From the NCBI RefSeq assembly GCF_900110085.1, contig NZ_FOCK01000004.1, positions 1 to 64,000 of the forward strand: 64,000 nt of DNA, written 5' to 3'. This DNA is from Prevotella sp. ne3005. GTDB lineage: Bacteria; Bacteroidota; Bacteroidia; Bacteroidales; Bacteroidaceae. Below are positions 1 through 6,103 of this stretch, one piece after another; the stretch's first letter is position 1, and every line of letters starts with the position of its first letter. Below the pieces are notes generated by a model. It made no database searches. It had not been told where the DNA came from and saw nothing but the letters and a program-made list of their open reading frames with translations. The position numbers and the translations under genes are program-made.

Positions 1-143
1 GCCTCGGGATGCTTGATCATATCCCTGTTGAAGTCGAGGCTGTCTCGCAGATAATCATCTGCTGACGATGGGAACCCTGCCTTGATGGACGGTGCAAACA
101 GCAGATCCAGCCTCTCTTTGAATTCTCCTTTTATCAGTTTCAT
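1..143 (-). CDS. umuD: UmuD-like SOS mutagenesis protein, N-terminal part (runs off window)
   Basis: The reverse strand from 143 encodes 47 residues before the window edge. They contain KAGFPSSADDYL followed by SLDFNRDMIKHPE, which matches the start of UmuD/LexA-family S24 peptidases: an Ala-Gly bond (A22-G23) at the self-cleavage position, then the GFPS-x-A-x-DY signature and the D-x-N-x-x-I-x-HP block. In the family, RecA filaments trigger self-cleavage and the product joins UmuC as translesion polymerase V. The catalytic Ser and Lys lie outside the window, so activity cannot be judged. A umuC gene would be expected next to it, beyond position 1. Confidence 0.8.
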   Translation of the reverse strand, partial: MKLIKGEFKERLDLLFAPSIKAGFPSSADDYLRDSLDFNRDMIKHPE

Positions 144-167
144 GTCATTATCATTCTTTTCACGCTG

Positions 168-175
168 CAAATATA
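168..175 (-). promoter_or_regulatory. Promoter -7 element for the umuD-like gene
   Basis: On the minus strand this reads TATATTTG, matching the Bacteroidetes -7 consensus TAnnTTTG. It is 24 bases upstream of the ATG at 143, giving a short leader. Confidence 0.6.
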
Positions 176-180
176 ATAAA

Positions 181-209
181 AGGGCTGTACCAAAGGTCGG
201 TACAGCCCT
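181..209. repeat. Perfect 11-bp inverted repeat abutting the umuD promoter
   Basis: AGGGCTGTACC (181-191) pairs perfectly with GGTACAGCCCT (199-209) around a 7-nt loop. On the minus strand it is followed by TTTTATTATATTT, so it could be an intrinsic terminator for minus-strand transcription. Its position directly upstream of the umuD -7 box also fits an operator dyad. The sequence alone does not decide between them. Confidence 0.6.
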
Positions 210-236
210 GAAACTTTAACTATCTTTATCAATTTC

Positions 237-472
237 TCCACGCGGTTACGCGGTTACACGGTTTCATTTTGGATTTCGTAGTTTGGTATTTGGGTGTGAA
301 AAGGGTCTTATAGATTTATTATATATTATAATATATAATAAATTAATATATAATATATAATAAATAATATAGATGTTTTGAATCTCTCCCTTCTTCTTCT
401 CTCCCTCTTCTCGGAGCTGGGCTGAAAATCGGAAAAACAAAATGAAACCGCGTAACCGCGTAACCGCGTGGA
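237..472. repeat. 34-bp inverted repeat of 8-bp units around an AT-rich core
   Basis: The left arm (237-270) and right arm (439-472) are reverse complements with one mismatch. Each arm is built from three tandem 8-bp units, CGCGGTTA, CGCGGTTA and C(A/G)CGGTTT, ending in CATTTT. The core (271-438) holds no gene; its 300-375 part is almost pure A/T in TATAATATA-like runs, and 385-420 is pyrimidine-rich. Iteron-like units plus an AT-rich stretch resemble origin or element-end architecture, but no replication gene is in the core. Confidence 0.8.
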
Positions 473-475
473 TTT

Positions 476-540
476 TTACTTTACTCCGACTAAAGTAGGA
501 GTTTACTCCATGTAAACCTTTGGTTTACTACGGGTAAACA
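476..540. repeat. Short degenerate repeat cluster (AAAGTAGGAGTTTA family)
   Basis: Interleaved direct and inverted units occur here: TTTACTCCGACT, AAAGTAGGAGTTTACTCC, GTAAACC, GGTTTACTACGGGTAAAC. The 14-mer AAAGTAGGAGTTTA recurs with one mismatch near 39377-39390 beside the VapE locus, as does the CGGGTAAA unit. Role unknown. Confidence 0.5.
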
Positions 541-548
541 TTTCGACA

Positions 549-578
549 CCCTTCGACAAGCTCAGGGACCGAAGAAGG
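549..578. repeat. REP-like palindrome (CTTCGACAAGCTCAGGGACC type)
   Basis: CTTCG (551-555) pairs with CGAAG (570-574), with CCC and GGG outside and an AAGCTCAGGG-type loop. Sequences of this form occur as dispersed repeats in many bacterial genomes. It lies just beyond the stop of the DUF4248 gene and may help end its transcript. Confidence 0.45.
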
Positions 579-584
579 GCACCC

Positions 585-782
585 TTATGGGCGCCCTAGG
601 TGTTGGTAGATCATGGAGACCTCGTTTGGAAGAAACGTCCGTCGGCGCAGTTTAACTAAGTGTGCCAGATCGGGATCGTCACTGAGCAATGGCTTGAGTT
701 TCTGCCATGCTGAACGTGGTTGGATGTAAGGAAAGTAGAGTTGGGCGAGTTCCATGCGCCCCATAGTGGTTGATGTTTGCAT
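585..782 (-). CDS. DUF4248 family small protein
   Basis: A 65-residue basic protein without signal peptide or membrane segment. The core, with GRMELAQLYFPYIQPRSAW followed later by FLPNEVSMIYQHLGRP, has the family's typical 'ELA-x-LYFP' opening and 'P-x-EV-x-x-I-x-x-LG-P' ending. DUF4248 proteins occur in Bacteroidetes beside HU-like and VapE-like genes; their function is unknown. The compact helical pattern with a C-terminal 'EV..I...LG' segment would fit a small DNA-binding protein, but that is inference. A TAACTTTG promoter lies 39 bp upstream, and the gene is divergent from the HU-like gene. Confidence 0.75.
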   Translation of the reverse strand: MQTSTTMGRMELAQLYFPYIQPRSAWQKLKPLLSDDPDLAHLVKLRRRTFLPNEVSMIYQHLGRP

Positions 783-821
783 AATAGATAGATAAGATTG
801 GTTGTTTTTCTAAAAGCACTG

Positions 822-829
822 CAAAGTTA
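822..829 (-). promoter_or_regulatory. Promoter -7 element for the DUF4248 gene
   Basis: TAACTTTG on the minus strand, 39 bases before the ATG at 782. It faces away from the HU promoter at 956-963. Confidence 0.6.
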
Positions 830-874
830 CTAAAAATCGGTGAGATTACCAAAAGAAAAGCGCAAATTATTTGG

Positions 875-914
875 TATAAGTACTAATAAGTACTCGTAAT
901 TACTCATAAGTACT
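875..914. repeat. Four 10-bp tandem repeats between divergent promoters
   Basis: Four consecutive decamers, TATAAGTACT, AATAAGTACT, CGTAATTACT and CATAAGTACT, with a partial fifth (TTTAAG, 915-920). The array ends 41 bp before the HU -7 box and begins 45 bp from the DUF4248 -7 box, almost exactly midway. The 10-bp period puts every unit on the same helix face, as expected for a cooperative operator. The binding protein is unknown; the adjacent HU-like and DUF4248 proteins are candidates. Confidence 0.7.
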
Positions 915-955
915 TTTAAGCATCATTTTTGCTTGCATATATCAGAAAAAATGGT

Positions 956-963
956 TAACTTTG
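956..963 (+). promoter_or_regulatory. Promoter -7 element for the HU-like gene
   Basis: TAACTTTG. The predicted transcript starts near 970 inside a perfect 10-bp inverted repeat (GTACTCGCAA 963-972, TTGCGAGTAC 981-990) and has an unusually long leader of about 170 nt. Confidence 0.6.
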
Positions 964-1059
964 TACTCGCAAACAAGAAGTTGCGAGTACGAGTGAAGGC
1001 TGCGGCTCAGCATAGCTCGAGCGAGCTCGGCTCTGCATTCGCCTTGCACTTCCCTTGCA
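963..1059 (+). promoter_or_regulatory. Structured GC-rich leader of the HU-like gene
   Basis: In order: a perfect 10-bp stem (963-972 with 981-990), a direct repeat CGGCTC(A/T)GCAT (1003-1013 and 1028-1038), a dyad AGCTCG-AG-CGAGCT (1014-1027) between those copies, and a direct repeat CCTTGCA (1042-1048, 1053-1059). The first stem overlaps the predicted transcription start. Either a structured 5' UTR or a dispersed repeat is possible. Confidence 0.5.
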
Positions 1060-1141
1060 ATGCATTTGGGAAATGGTACCACCTAGATTGCAAAGAGAGA
1101 ACACTAATCATTAATCACTAATCACTAAACACTAAAAAAAT

Positions 1142-1693
1142 ATGGCAAGTGAAGTAATTGCATTTCCGGTGAATCTCCGGAAGAACAAGAACCAGTACAA
1201 CGCCGGTTACGGCCAGTACTATCCCGAGGCTGACACCAAGGAGCCTCTGAGTCTGAAGGGTTTTGCCCATCACCTCGCTGAGCATGGCAAGCTCGTGGAC
1301 TACCCCATGGCGGTGCTCGTGTTGCAGAACATCGTCAGCTGTCTGAAGGAGATGGTGACGCAGGGACAGCCTGTGAAGCTGGATGGCTTCGGTACCTTCA
1401 GCCCCAGCATCGAGAGCGACGGCAAGAAGGCGCAGGACACGGTGGAGAAGTCGCTCAATGTGGGCATCGACAACCTGATTGCGGGTGTACACCTGCGCTT
1501 TACCCCCGAGAACTCGAAGGGCGAGAAGCTCACCTCGCGTGCGCTGAAGGACGAATGTACCTTTAAGGCCGCCTACGTGATCGAGTCGAAGAAGAAGACC
1601 ATCGATGGCAAGGAGCGTACCTATCAGGAGAAGATTCCTATCAGCTCGTTCGCAGTAGCAACTCATCAGGATTCCACTTCAGGAGGCGAATAA
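1142..1693 (+). CDS. HU family DNA-binding protein (long, HU-HIG type)
   Basis: 183 residues, twice the length of ordinary HU (compare 18140-18409). The middle part, with KEMVTQGQPVKLDGFGTFSP, carries the HU hallmark (D/V)-GFGTF of the beta arm base, preceded by the helical 'VLQNIVSCLKEMV' region. The N terminus (EVIAFPVNLRKN) and basic C-terminal tail are typical of the Bacteroidetes HU variants that accompany DUF4248 genes. Expected to bind and bend DNA; target unknown. Codon use is GC-rich, unlike the AT-rich gene at 2105. It starts at the ATG following a run of TCACTAA-type heptamers and heads a unit with the small peptide gene at 1770. Confidence 0.85.
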   Translation: MASEVIAFPVNLRKNKNQYNAGYGQYYPEADTKEPLSLKGFAHHLAEHGKLVDYPMAVLVLQNIVSCLKEMVTQGQPVKLDGFGTFSPSIESDGKKAQDTVEKSLNVGIDNLIAGVHLRFTPENSKGEKLTSRALKDECTFKAAYVIESKKKTIDGKERTYQEKIPISSFAVATHQDSTSGGE

Positions 1694-1722
1694 GCGAGAG
1701 GGGCGAAAGCCCCCACTCGCTT
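1692..1722 (+). terminator. Hairpin at the end of the HU-like gene
   Basis: AAGCGAG (1692-1698) and CTCGCTT (1716-1722) pair, with an inner GGGG/CCCC stem and a GAAA-type loop. It overlaps the stop codon and no T-run follows, so it may protect or attenuate the transcript rather than end it before the small gene at 1770. Confidence 0.45.
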
Positions 1723-1769
1723 AGCTCGAGAGTTAAAAGTAAAAAGTTAAAGCAGAAAGGAGGTAAAAA

Positions 1770-1886
1770 ATGAAAAAGAATGGTGTTTGGGAGGTTGTGC
1801 TCCGCATTTTTATCGCAGCAGCTACAGCAGCTCTGACGGCACTCGGAACTACCAGTTGCATGGGTAATGGCCCCATCTGGTTTTAA
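1770..1886 (+). CDS. Small membrane/lipoprotein-like peptide ('smalltalk' type)
   Basis: A 38-residue ORF: a short basic N terminus (MKKNGVWEVV), a hydrophobic stretch of Ala, Leu and Thr (about residues 11-26), then TSC at 28-30 and a short MGNGPIWF tail. A near-perfect Shine-Dalgarno AGAAAGGAGGT lies at 1754-1764, rare in this window, supporting translation. Similar peptides with a 'TS-C-M' end sit directly after HU-like genes in Bacteroidetes and are called smalltalk proteins in public annotation (from memory). The Cys may be lipidated or the peptide may simply span the inner membrane. Function unknown. Confidence 0.7.
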   Translation: MKKNGVWEVVLRIFIAAATAALTALGTTSCMGNGPIWF

Positions 1887-1917
1887 CTGAAAGACAACAA
1901 ATGGGAGTATCTTTGCA

Positions 1918-1956
1918 AACAAGGCATCCGATTCGGGTGCCTTGTTTTGTTTTAAT
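1918..1956 (+). terminator. Intrinsic terminator after the small peptide gene
   Basis: AACAAGGCA (1918-1926) pairs with TGCCTTGTT (1938-1946), with inner TCC/GGG pairs, followed by TTGTTTT. A TATCTTTG promoter-like octamer at 1908-1915 lies immediately before it, probably by chance. Confidence 0.7.
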
Positions 1957-2065
1957 AATCTATAGATTCTATTCTATATAGGTTCAAAATGAGCAAGAAA
2001 GCTCTACATGAATTTAAATTTATGTTAATAATGTGAAAAGGAGCAATCATTTAAACTAAAAAGCG

Positions 2066-2073
2066 TATATTTG
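2066..2073 (+). promoter_or_regulatory. Promoter -7 element for the protease gene at 2105
   Basis: TATATTTG, 31 bases before the ATG at 2105, in an AT-rich intergenic stretch (1957-2104) with no other recognisable feature. Confidence 0.65.
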
Positions 2074-2104
2074 CATCATAATACTAATCTAAAGAATTAT
2101 TAAT

Positions 2105-4402
2105 ATGATCATTAAAAGATTATTTCATGTATATATTGTTGTCATTGTATCAATGATAACGTGTAGCACTATTAATGCTCAACCTAAATGGGTTAAAGTA
2201 AAAAACCAAAATTGCGAATATTACGAACCATATTATGTAGAAGGCTTCGAAGCTCATTGGGATGGCGGAAATAATAACGGGAAAGCCAATGGTGATGGAG
2301 TTTTAGAGAAATTTGTAAAAGGGCGTAAATACGGAATATATCAAGGTCCAATTGTAAACGGGCAGGTTAATGGCATGGCGACGTACACCTATTTTGGTGA
2401 CGATGGAACAAAAAAAGTATATAACTGCATTTTTGAGAATGGAGAAGCTATTGGTAAGGGTACTATTAAATTTTTTGCCCCAAATGGCCAAATAACTTCA
2501 TATGAAGGCGAAATTGTAAATTACTATAGCCACGGTTTTGGACAAGCGAAGTACCCAGATGGTTCCTCTTTTGAAGGACTATTCCGGATGAACCAACCAT
2601 TCACCGGACAATTTAAAGTTATAAATAGCAAAGCATTCTGGATATACCAAGGTTCAAGAGTTGACAAATTACCCAAATCATATAAACCCAATTATTCTCC
2701 TCAAATAGGTACTCAATTAACCGAATACTTTGATGAAGAATGGAAACGTTGTAATTTAAGCAACGCTAAATTTTACAGGATAGTAACATACAAAGCACCA
2801 AATCGTCCACAAGGTAAAATTCGTGATTACTACATTTCTGGTAGACTCCAATCTGAATTTGATTGTGTTTACATTAATTATGATGATGATAACCTGAATT
2901 TTAATTCAGGGGAAACAATATGGTATTATGAAAATGGACAAATCTCAAGAAGGTGTAACTTTAAAAATAATATAATTATAGGCAAAGATATAAATTATTT
3001 CGATAATGGAAAAACAAATATTATAATAGAATATGACAACGAAGGAAGAATCTTATCGCATAAAAGATGGTACAAAAGTGGTAAACCAAACATCGTTGCT
3101 GATTATAAGGATGGAAGACTTATAAATGACCGATACACCGAATTTGACGAAGATGGCTTAGCCTGCCAAGTGATGGATGAGAATTTCAATCTTAATAAAC
3201 AAACATGGGAAAGTAAGGACGATAATGCAAAATCAGAAGTATCGTCAAATCGCCTTTTTATTTCTGATGAAGGCGGGAACACAACAATAAGAACTAATTA
3301 TATCGAGATTAACCAAAATGAAGATTTTTCTGTCGAGGGCATCGTGGATCTTTTAGATGAAAAAAACAACAATGTGGGATATGGTTTAGTTCTCGGATTT
3401 AAAGACTGGTCAAACCATTGTTTCTTTATCATTTCAGGAGATGGTCAATATAAAATTCAAAACACCTTTGAAGGCATAAACATAGTCATAAAAGATTGGT
3501 CAACATCTTCTGCAATTAATAGAGGTAAAGCAAGAAACCTTTTAAAGGTTATGAAAATTGGAGATAAAATGATGTTCTCAATCAATGGAACATTGGTTGA
3601 AAACATTGAAGCCATTCGATTCCGCGGTGGTTATACGGGTATGTTAGTTGGTGGCAAAGGGAATTTTTGTCTAGAGAACTTGTTATATAAAGAATATTTT
3701 TCATCTCAAGCTGCAAATTCTAGTAATCAACAAACGCCTTCTGAAAAATCCACAAAAGAAGAGCAGTGGGATGGGAACGGCACTGGATTCCTTATTGATA
3801 GTAGAGGTTATTTTGCTACAAATCATCACGTAATAAATGGTGCGAAAAAGATACAAATAAATATCATTAGAGATGGCTTGTTATGTAAATATAATGCCGA
3901 AGTGGTGCAAGCTGATCCACAAAATGATCTTGCAATAATCCGTATTAACGATCCCAAATTCACATCATTCAATAAAATTGCATACAATTTCAATACATCC
4001 GTAAAAGATGTAGGTACAAGCGTGTTCGCCCTTGGTTATCCAATGGCAAGCATTATGGGCCAAGAAGTAAAATTTACGGATGGAAAAATTAGCGCCAGAA
4101 CAGGAATTCAAGGAGATGCTACAGTTTATCAAATCTCAGTTCCTATCCAACCTGGAAATAGTGGCGGTCCATTATTTGATTATGATGGCAATCTTGTAGG
4201 TATAACATCTTCAGGACTGAATAGGGCTTTACAAACAGAGAATGTTAATTATGCTATAAAGTCTTCTTATCTGAATGCTCTTATAGATGTTCTGCCTATT
4301 AGATTAAATATACCCAATGATATAACAATAAAAAACAAGTCTCTTACTGAAAAGATAAAGATCTTAGACGACTATGTTGCTCTTATTTTAATTAAAGAAT
4401 AG
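2105..4402 (+). CDS. Secreted MORN-repeat / trypsin-like serine protease
   Basis: 765 residues. A Sec signal peptide ends at INAQ (about residue 26). Residues about 45-190 carry MORN-type repeats (G-x-Y-x-G, Y-P-D-G-S-x-F-E-G); about 225-350 carry YwqK-like MORN_2 repeats (YYISGRLQSE, YYENGQISRR, WYKSGKPNI). About 380-540 looks like a concanavalin/DUF1080-like beta-sandwich. The C terminus is a trypsin-like (S1C/HtrA-type) domain with a complete triad: H575 in TNHHVI, D608 in NDLAII and S686 in GNSGGP. No PDZ domain is visible. Likely periplasmic or surface-exposed; substrate unknown. The gene is clearly more AT-rich than its neighbours, suggesting transfer. Confidence 0.8.
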   Translation: MIIKRLFHVYIVVIVSMITCSTINAQPKWVKVKNQNCEYYEPYYVEGFEAHWDGGNNNGKANGDGVLEKFVKGRKYGIYQGPIVNGQVNGMATYTYFGDDGTKKVYNCIFENGEAIGKGTIKFFAPNGQITSYEGEIVNYYSHGFGQAKYPDGSSFEGLFRMNQPFTGQFKVINSKAFWIYQGSRVDKLPKSYKPNYSPQIGTQLTEYFDEEWKRCNLSNAKFYRIVTYKAPNRPQGKIRDYYISGRLQSEFDCVYINYDDDNLNFNSGETIWYYENGQISRRCNFKNNIIIGKDINYFDNGKTNIIIEYDNEGRILSHKRWYKSGKPNIVADYKDGRLINDRYTEFDEDGLACQVMDENFNLNKQTWESKDDNAKSEVSSNRLFISDEGGNTTIRTNYIEINQNEDFSVEGIVDLLDEKNNNVGYGLVLGFKDWSNHCFFIISGDGQYKIQNTFEGINIVIKDWSTSSAINRGKARNLLKVMKIGDKMMFSINGTLVENIEAIRFRGGYTGMLVGGKGNFCLENLLYKEYFSSQAANSSNQQTPSEKSTKEEQWDGNGTGFLIDSRGYFATNHHVINGAKKIQINIIRDGLLCKYNAEVVQADPQNDLAIIRINDPKFTSFNKIAYNFNTSVKDVGTSVFALGYPMASIMGQEVKFTDGKISARTGIQGDATVYQISVPIQPGNSGGPLFDYDGNLVGITSSGLNRALQTENVNYAIKSSYLNALIDVLPIRLNIPNDITIKNKSLTEKIKILDDYVALILIKE

Positions 4403-4528
4403 AAAAATCGAGATTTGTACAGGGAATCCCTTGACTCTACAGGTCGCACTGATAGGCATCGAGCGATGTCTTTCTCCATATTCGCATGCAAAATTACGTT
4501 ATTATTTTGAGATTTAGAAAAAATATCG

Positions 4529-4536
4529 TAATTTTG
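4529..4536 (+). promoter_or_regulatory. Promoter -7 element for aroQ
   Basis: TAATTTTG, 29 bases before the chosen aroQ start. The rest of 4403-4528 shows no gene. Confidence 0.6.
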
Positions 4537-4564
4537 CAGCCGTATTATATATAATAAGGTGAAA

Positions 4565-4987
4565 ATGAAGATTCAGATTATCAACGGACCGAACCTCAAC
4601 CTGCTGGGGCAGCGTGAGCCAGGCATCTATGGCACAGAGTCGTTTGACAACTATCTGCCAGAGTTACGTAAGCGGTTTCCCGAGCTGCAGATAGACTACT
4701 ATCAGAGCAACGTGGAGGGCGAGCTGATCAACAAGATGCAGGAGACGGGCTTCTTTGGCGGCTACGACGGCATCGTGCTCAACGCAGGGGCCTATACCCA
4801 TACCAGCGTGGCCCTGCACGACTGCATCAGGAGTCTGAAGTGCCCCGTCGTCGAGGTACACATCTCGAACGTACACCAGCGCGAGGAGTTCCGTCATAAG
4901 TCGCTGATCTCGGCTGCCTGCAAGGGTGTGATCTGCGGATTCGGACTCGACAGCTACCGTCTGGCCATTGAGGCGTTGAAGAAGTGA
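4565..4987 (+). CDS. aroQ: 3-dehydroquinate dehydratase, type II
   Basis: 140 residues, the usual size of the dodecameric type II enzyme, which converts 3-dehydroquinate to 3-dehydroshikimate in aromatic amino acid synthesis. It begins with INGPNLNLLGQREPGIYG (active-site loop Arg and catalytic Tyr), has NAGAYTHTS and ends with VVEVHISNVHQREEFR, followed by G-x-I-x-GFG-x-x-Y. I start at ATG 4565, which has AAGG six bases upstream; an in-frame GTG at 4559 is the alternative. First gene of a plus-strand run including the methyltransferase at 5012. Confidence 0.95.
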   Translation: MKIQIINGPNLNLLGQREPGIYGTESFDNYLPELRKRFPELQIDYYQSNVEGELINKMQETGFFGGYDGIVLNAGAYTHTSVALHDCIRSLKCPVVEVHISNVHQREEFRHKSLISAACKGVICGFGLDSYRLAIEALKK

Positions 4988-5022
4988 ATAGTGATTAGTG
5001 ATTAGTGAATAGTGAATAGTGA
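4988..5022 (+). repeat. Heptamer repeats (TTAGTGA / ATAGTGA) at the methyltransferase start
   Basis: About five tandem 7-bp units fill the gap after aroQ. Each carries a GTG, and the one at 5012 is the only in-frame opener of the next gene. A similar family (TCACTAA) precedes the HU-like gene at about 1103-1136. Confidence 0.6.
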
Positions 5023-5644
5023 GTTAGAGCAGTACGTTCTGGGGCATATTGAGCCGGAACCGGAGTATCTCTATAGGCTTTGGCGGGCGACGAACATCCA
5101 CACCATCCACGGAAGGATGGCCAGCGGACATCTGCAAGGACGACTGCTGAAGATGCTCGTGAAGATGATCCGCCCGAAGAACATTCTGGAGATAGGAACG
5201 TTTAGCGGCTACAGCGCCATCTCGATGGCAGAGGGCCTCGACGACGACGGACGACTCTACACCTACGAGATCAACGACGAGATGGAGGACTTCACCCGCC
5301 CCTGGATAGAGGGTTCGGAGGTGGCCGACAAGATTGAGTTTATCATCGGCGACGCCCTGACAGAGGCTCCCAAGCTCGGCATCGCGTTTGATATGGTCTT
5401 CATGGATGGCGACAAGCGCACCTATCGCGACTGTTACGAGATGGTGATGACGATACTGAAGCCTGGCGGATTCATCCTCGCCGATAACACGCTCTGGGAC
5501 GGACACGTGGTAGACCCTGCCTACGATAAGGACCACCAGACGCAGGGCATCGAGACGTTTAACGATTACATTGCCCAGGACTCAAGGGTGGAACAGGTGA
5601 TATTGCCGTTAAGAGACGGACTGACGCTCATTAGGAAAATGTAA
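5012..5644 (+). CDS. SAM-dependent O-methyltransferase
   Basis: 210 residues, the typical length of the family-3 (catechol/caffeoyl-CoA type) O-methyltransferases. Motif I reads ILEIGTFSGYS, followed by acidic Y-T-Y-E-I (SAM ribose binding), then FDMVFMDGDKRTY (metal-binding Asp region) and GGFILADNTLW (Asp-Asn ligands). Such enzymes need a divalent metal; the substrate is unknown. No ATG lies near the expected N terminus, so GTG 5012 is chosen; it falls inside the heptamer repeats. Probably co-transcribed with aroQ and rbfA. Confidence 0.85.
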   Translation: MNSELEQYVLGHIEPEPEYLYRLWRATNIHTIHGRMASGHLQGRLLKMLVKMIRPKNILEIGTFSGYSAISMAEGLDDDGRLYTYEINDEMEDFTRPWIEGSEVADKIEFIIGDALTEAPKLGIAFDMVFMDGDKRTYRDCYEMVMTILKPGGFILADNTLWDGHVVDPAYDKDHQTQGIETFNDYIAQDSRVEQVILPLRDGLTLIRKM

Positions 5645-5680
5645 AAAGGTAAAAAGGTAAAAAGGTAAAAAAAGTAAGAT

Positions 5681-6016
5681 ATGCAAGAGACAAGACAAAA
5701 CAAGATTGCGCGACTGCTCCAGAAGGAGCTCTCGCTGATATTCCAGCAGCAGACACGCGCCACACACGGTACGATGGTATCGGTGACGCGTACGAAGATA
5801 TCCCCCGACCTGAGCATCTGCACAGCCTATCTGAGCGTGTTCCCCAGTGAGAAGGGCGAGGAGATTCTGACCAACATCAACGCTAACACCAAGTCCATAC
5901 GTTATGAATTAGGTACGCGCGTGAGAAACCAGCTGCGCATCATCCCCGAGCTGCGATTCTTCATCGACGACTCGCTAGACTACATCGAACACATCGATGA
6001 ACTGTTGAAAAAGTAA
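5681..6016 (+). CDS. rbfA: Ribosome-binding factor A
   Basis: 111 residues, a single KH-type domain. It opens with QNKIARLLQKELSLIF and continues with V-S-V-T-R-T-K-I-S-P-D-L and A-Y-L-S-V-F, the standard RbfA core, then RNQLRIIPELRFFIDDSLD. RbfA binds the 30S subunit near 16S helix 1 during late maturation and cold adaptation. It is preceded by GTAAAAAG heptamer-like repeats (5641-5676) instead of a clear Shine-Dalgarno. Confidence 0.93.
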   Translation: MQETRQNKIARLLQKELSLIFQQQTRATHGTMVSVTRTKISPDLSICTAYLSVFPSEKGEEILTNINANTKSIRYELGTRVRNQLRIIPELRFFIDDSLDYIEHIDELLKK

Positions 6017-6103
6017 AAAGGTGAACTTTTGGAACAGCGAGAGCCATCAAGCTTGCTTGTTTGGCCGAGTCGTGACAAAAGTGCATATCGAACAAAGTGA
6101 GAT

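Noticed and set aside
933..1121. 62-codon frame in the HU leader (MHISEKMVN...)
   Set aside because: It runs through the promoter, the hairpin and the direct repeats. Its peptide looks like translated repeat DNA and has no ribosome site.
1118..1666. 182-codon minus-strand frame over the HU-like gene
   Set aside because: Antisense shadow of a GC-rich gene; the plus-strand protein has clear HU motifs.
1908..1915. Promoter for a small RNA
   Set aside because: TATCTTTG is present, but transcription would begin inside the terminator hairpin at 1918.
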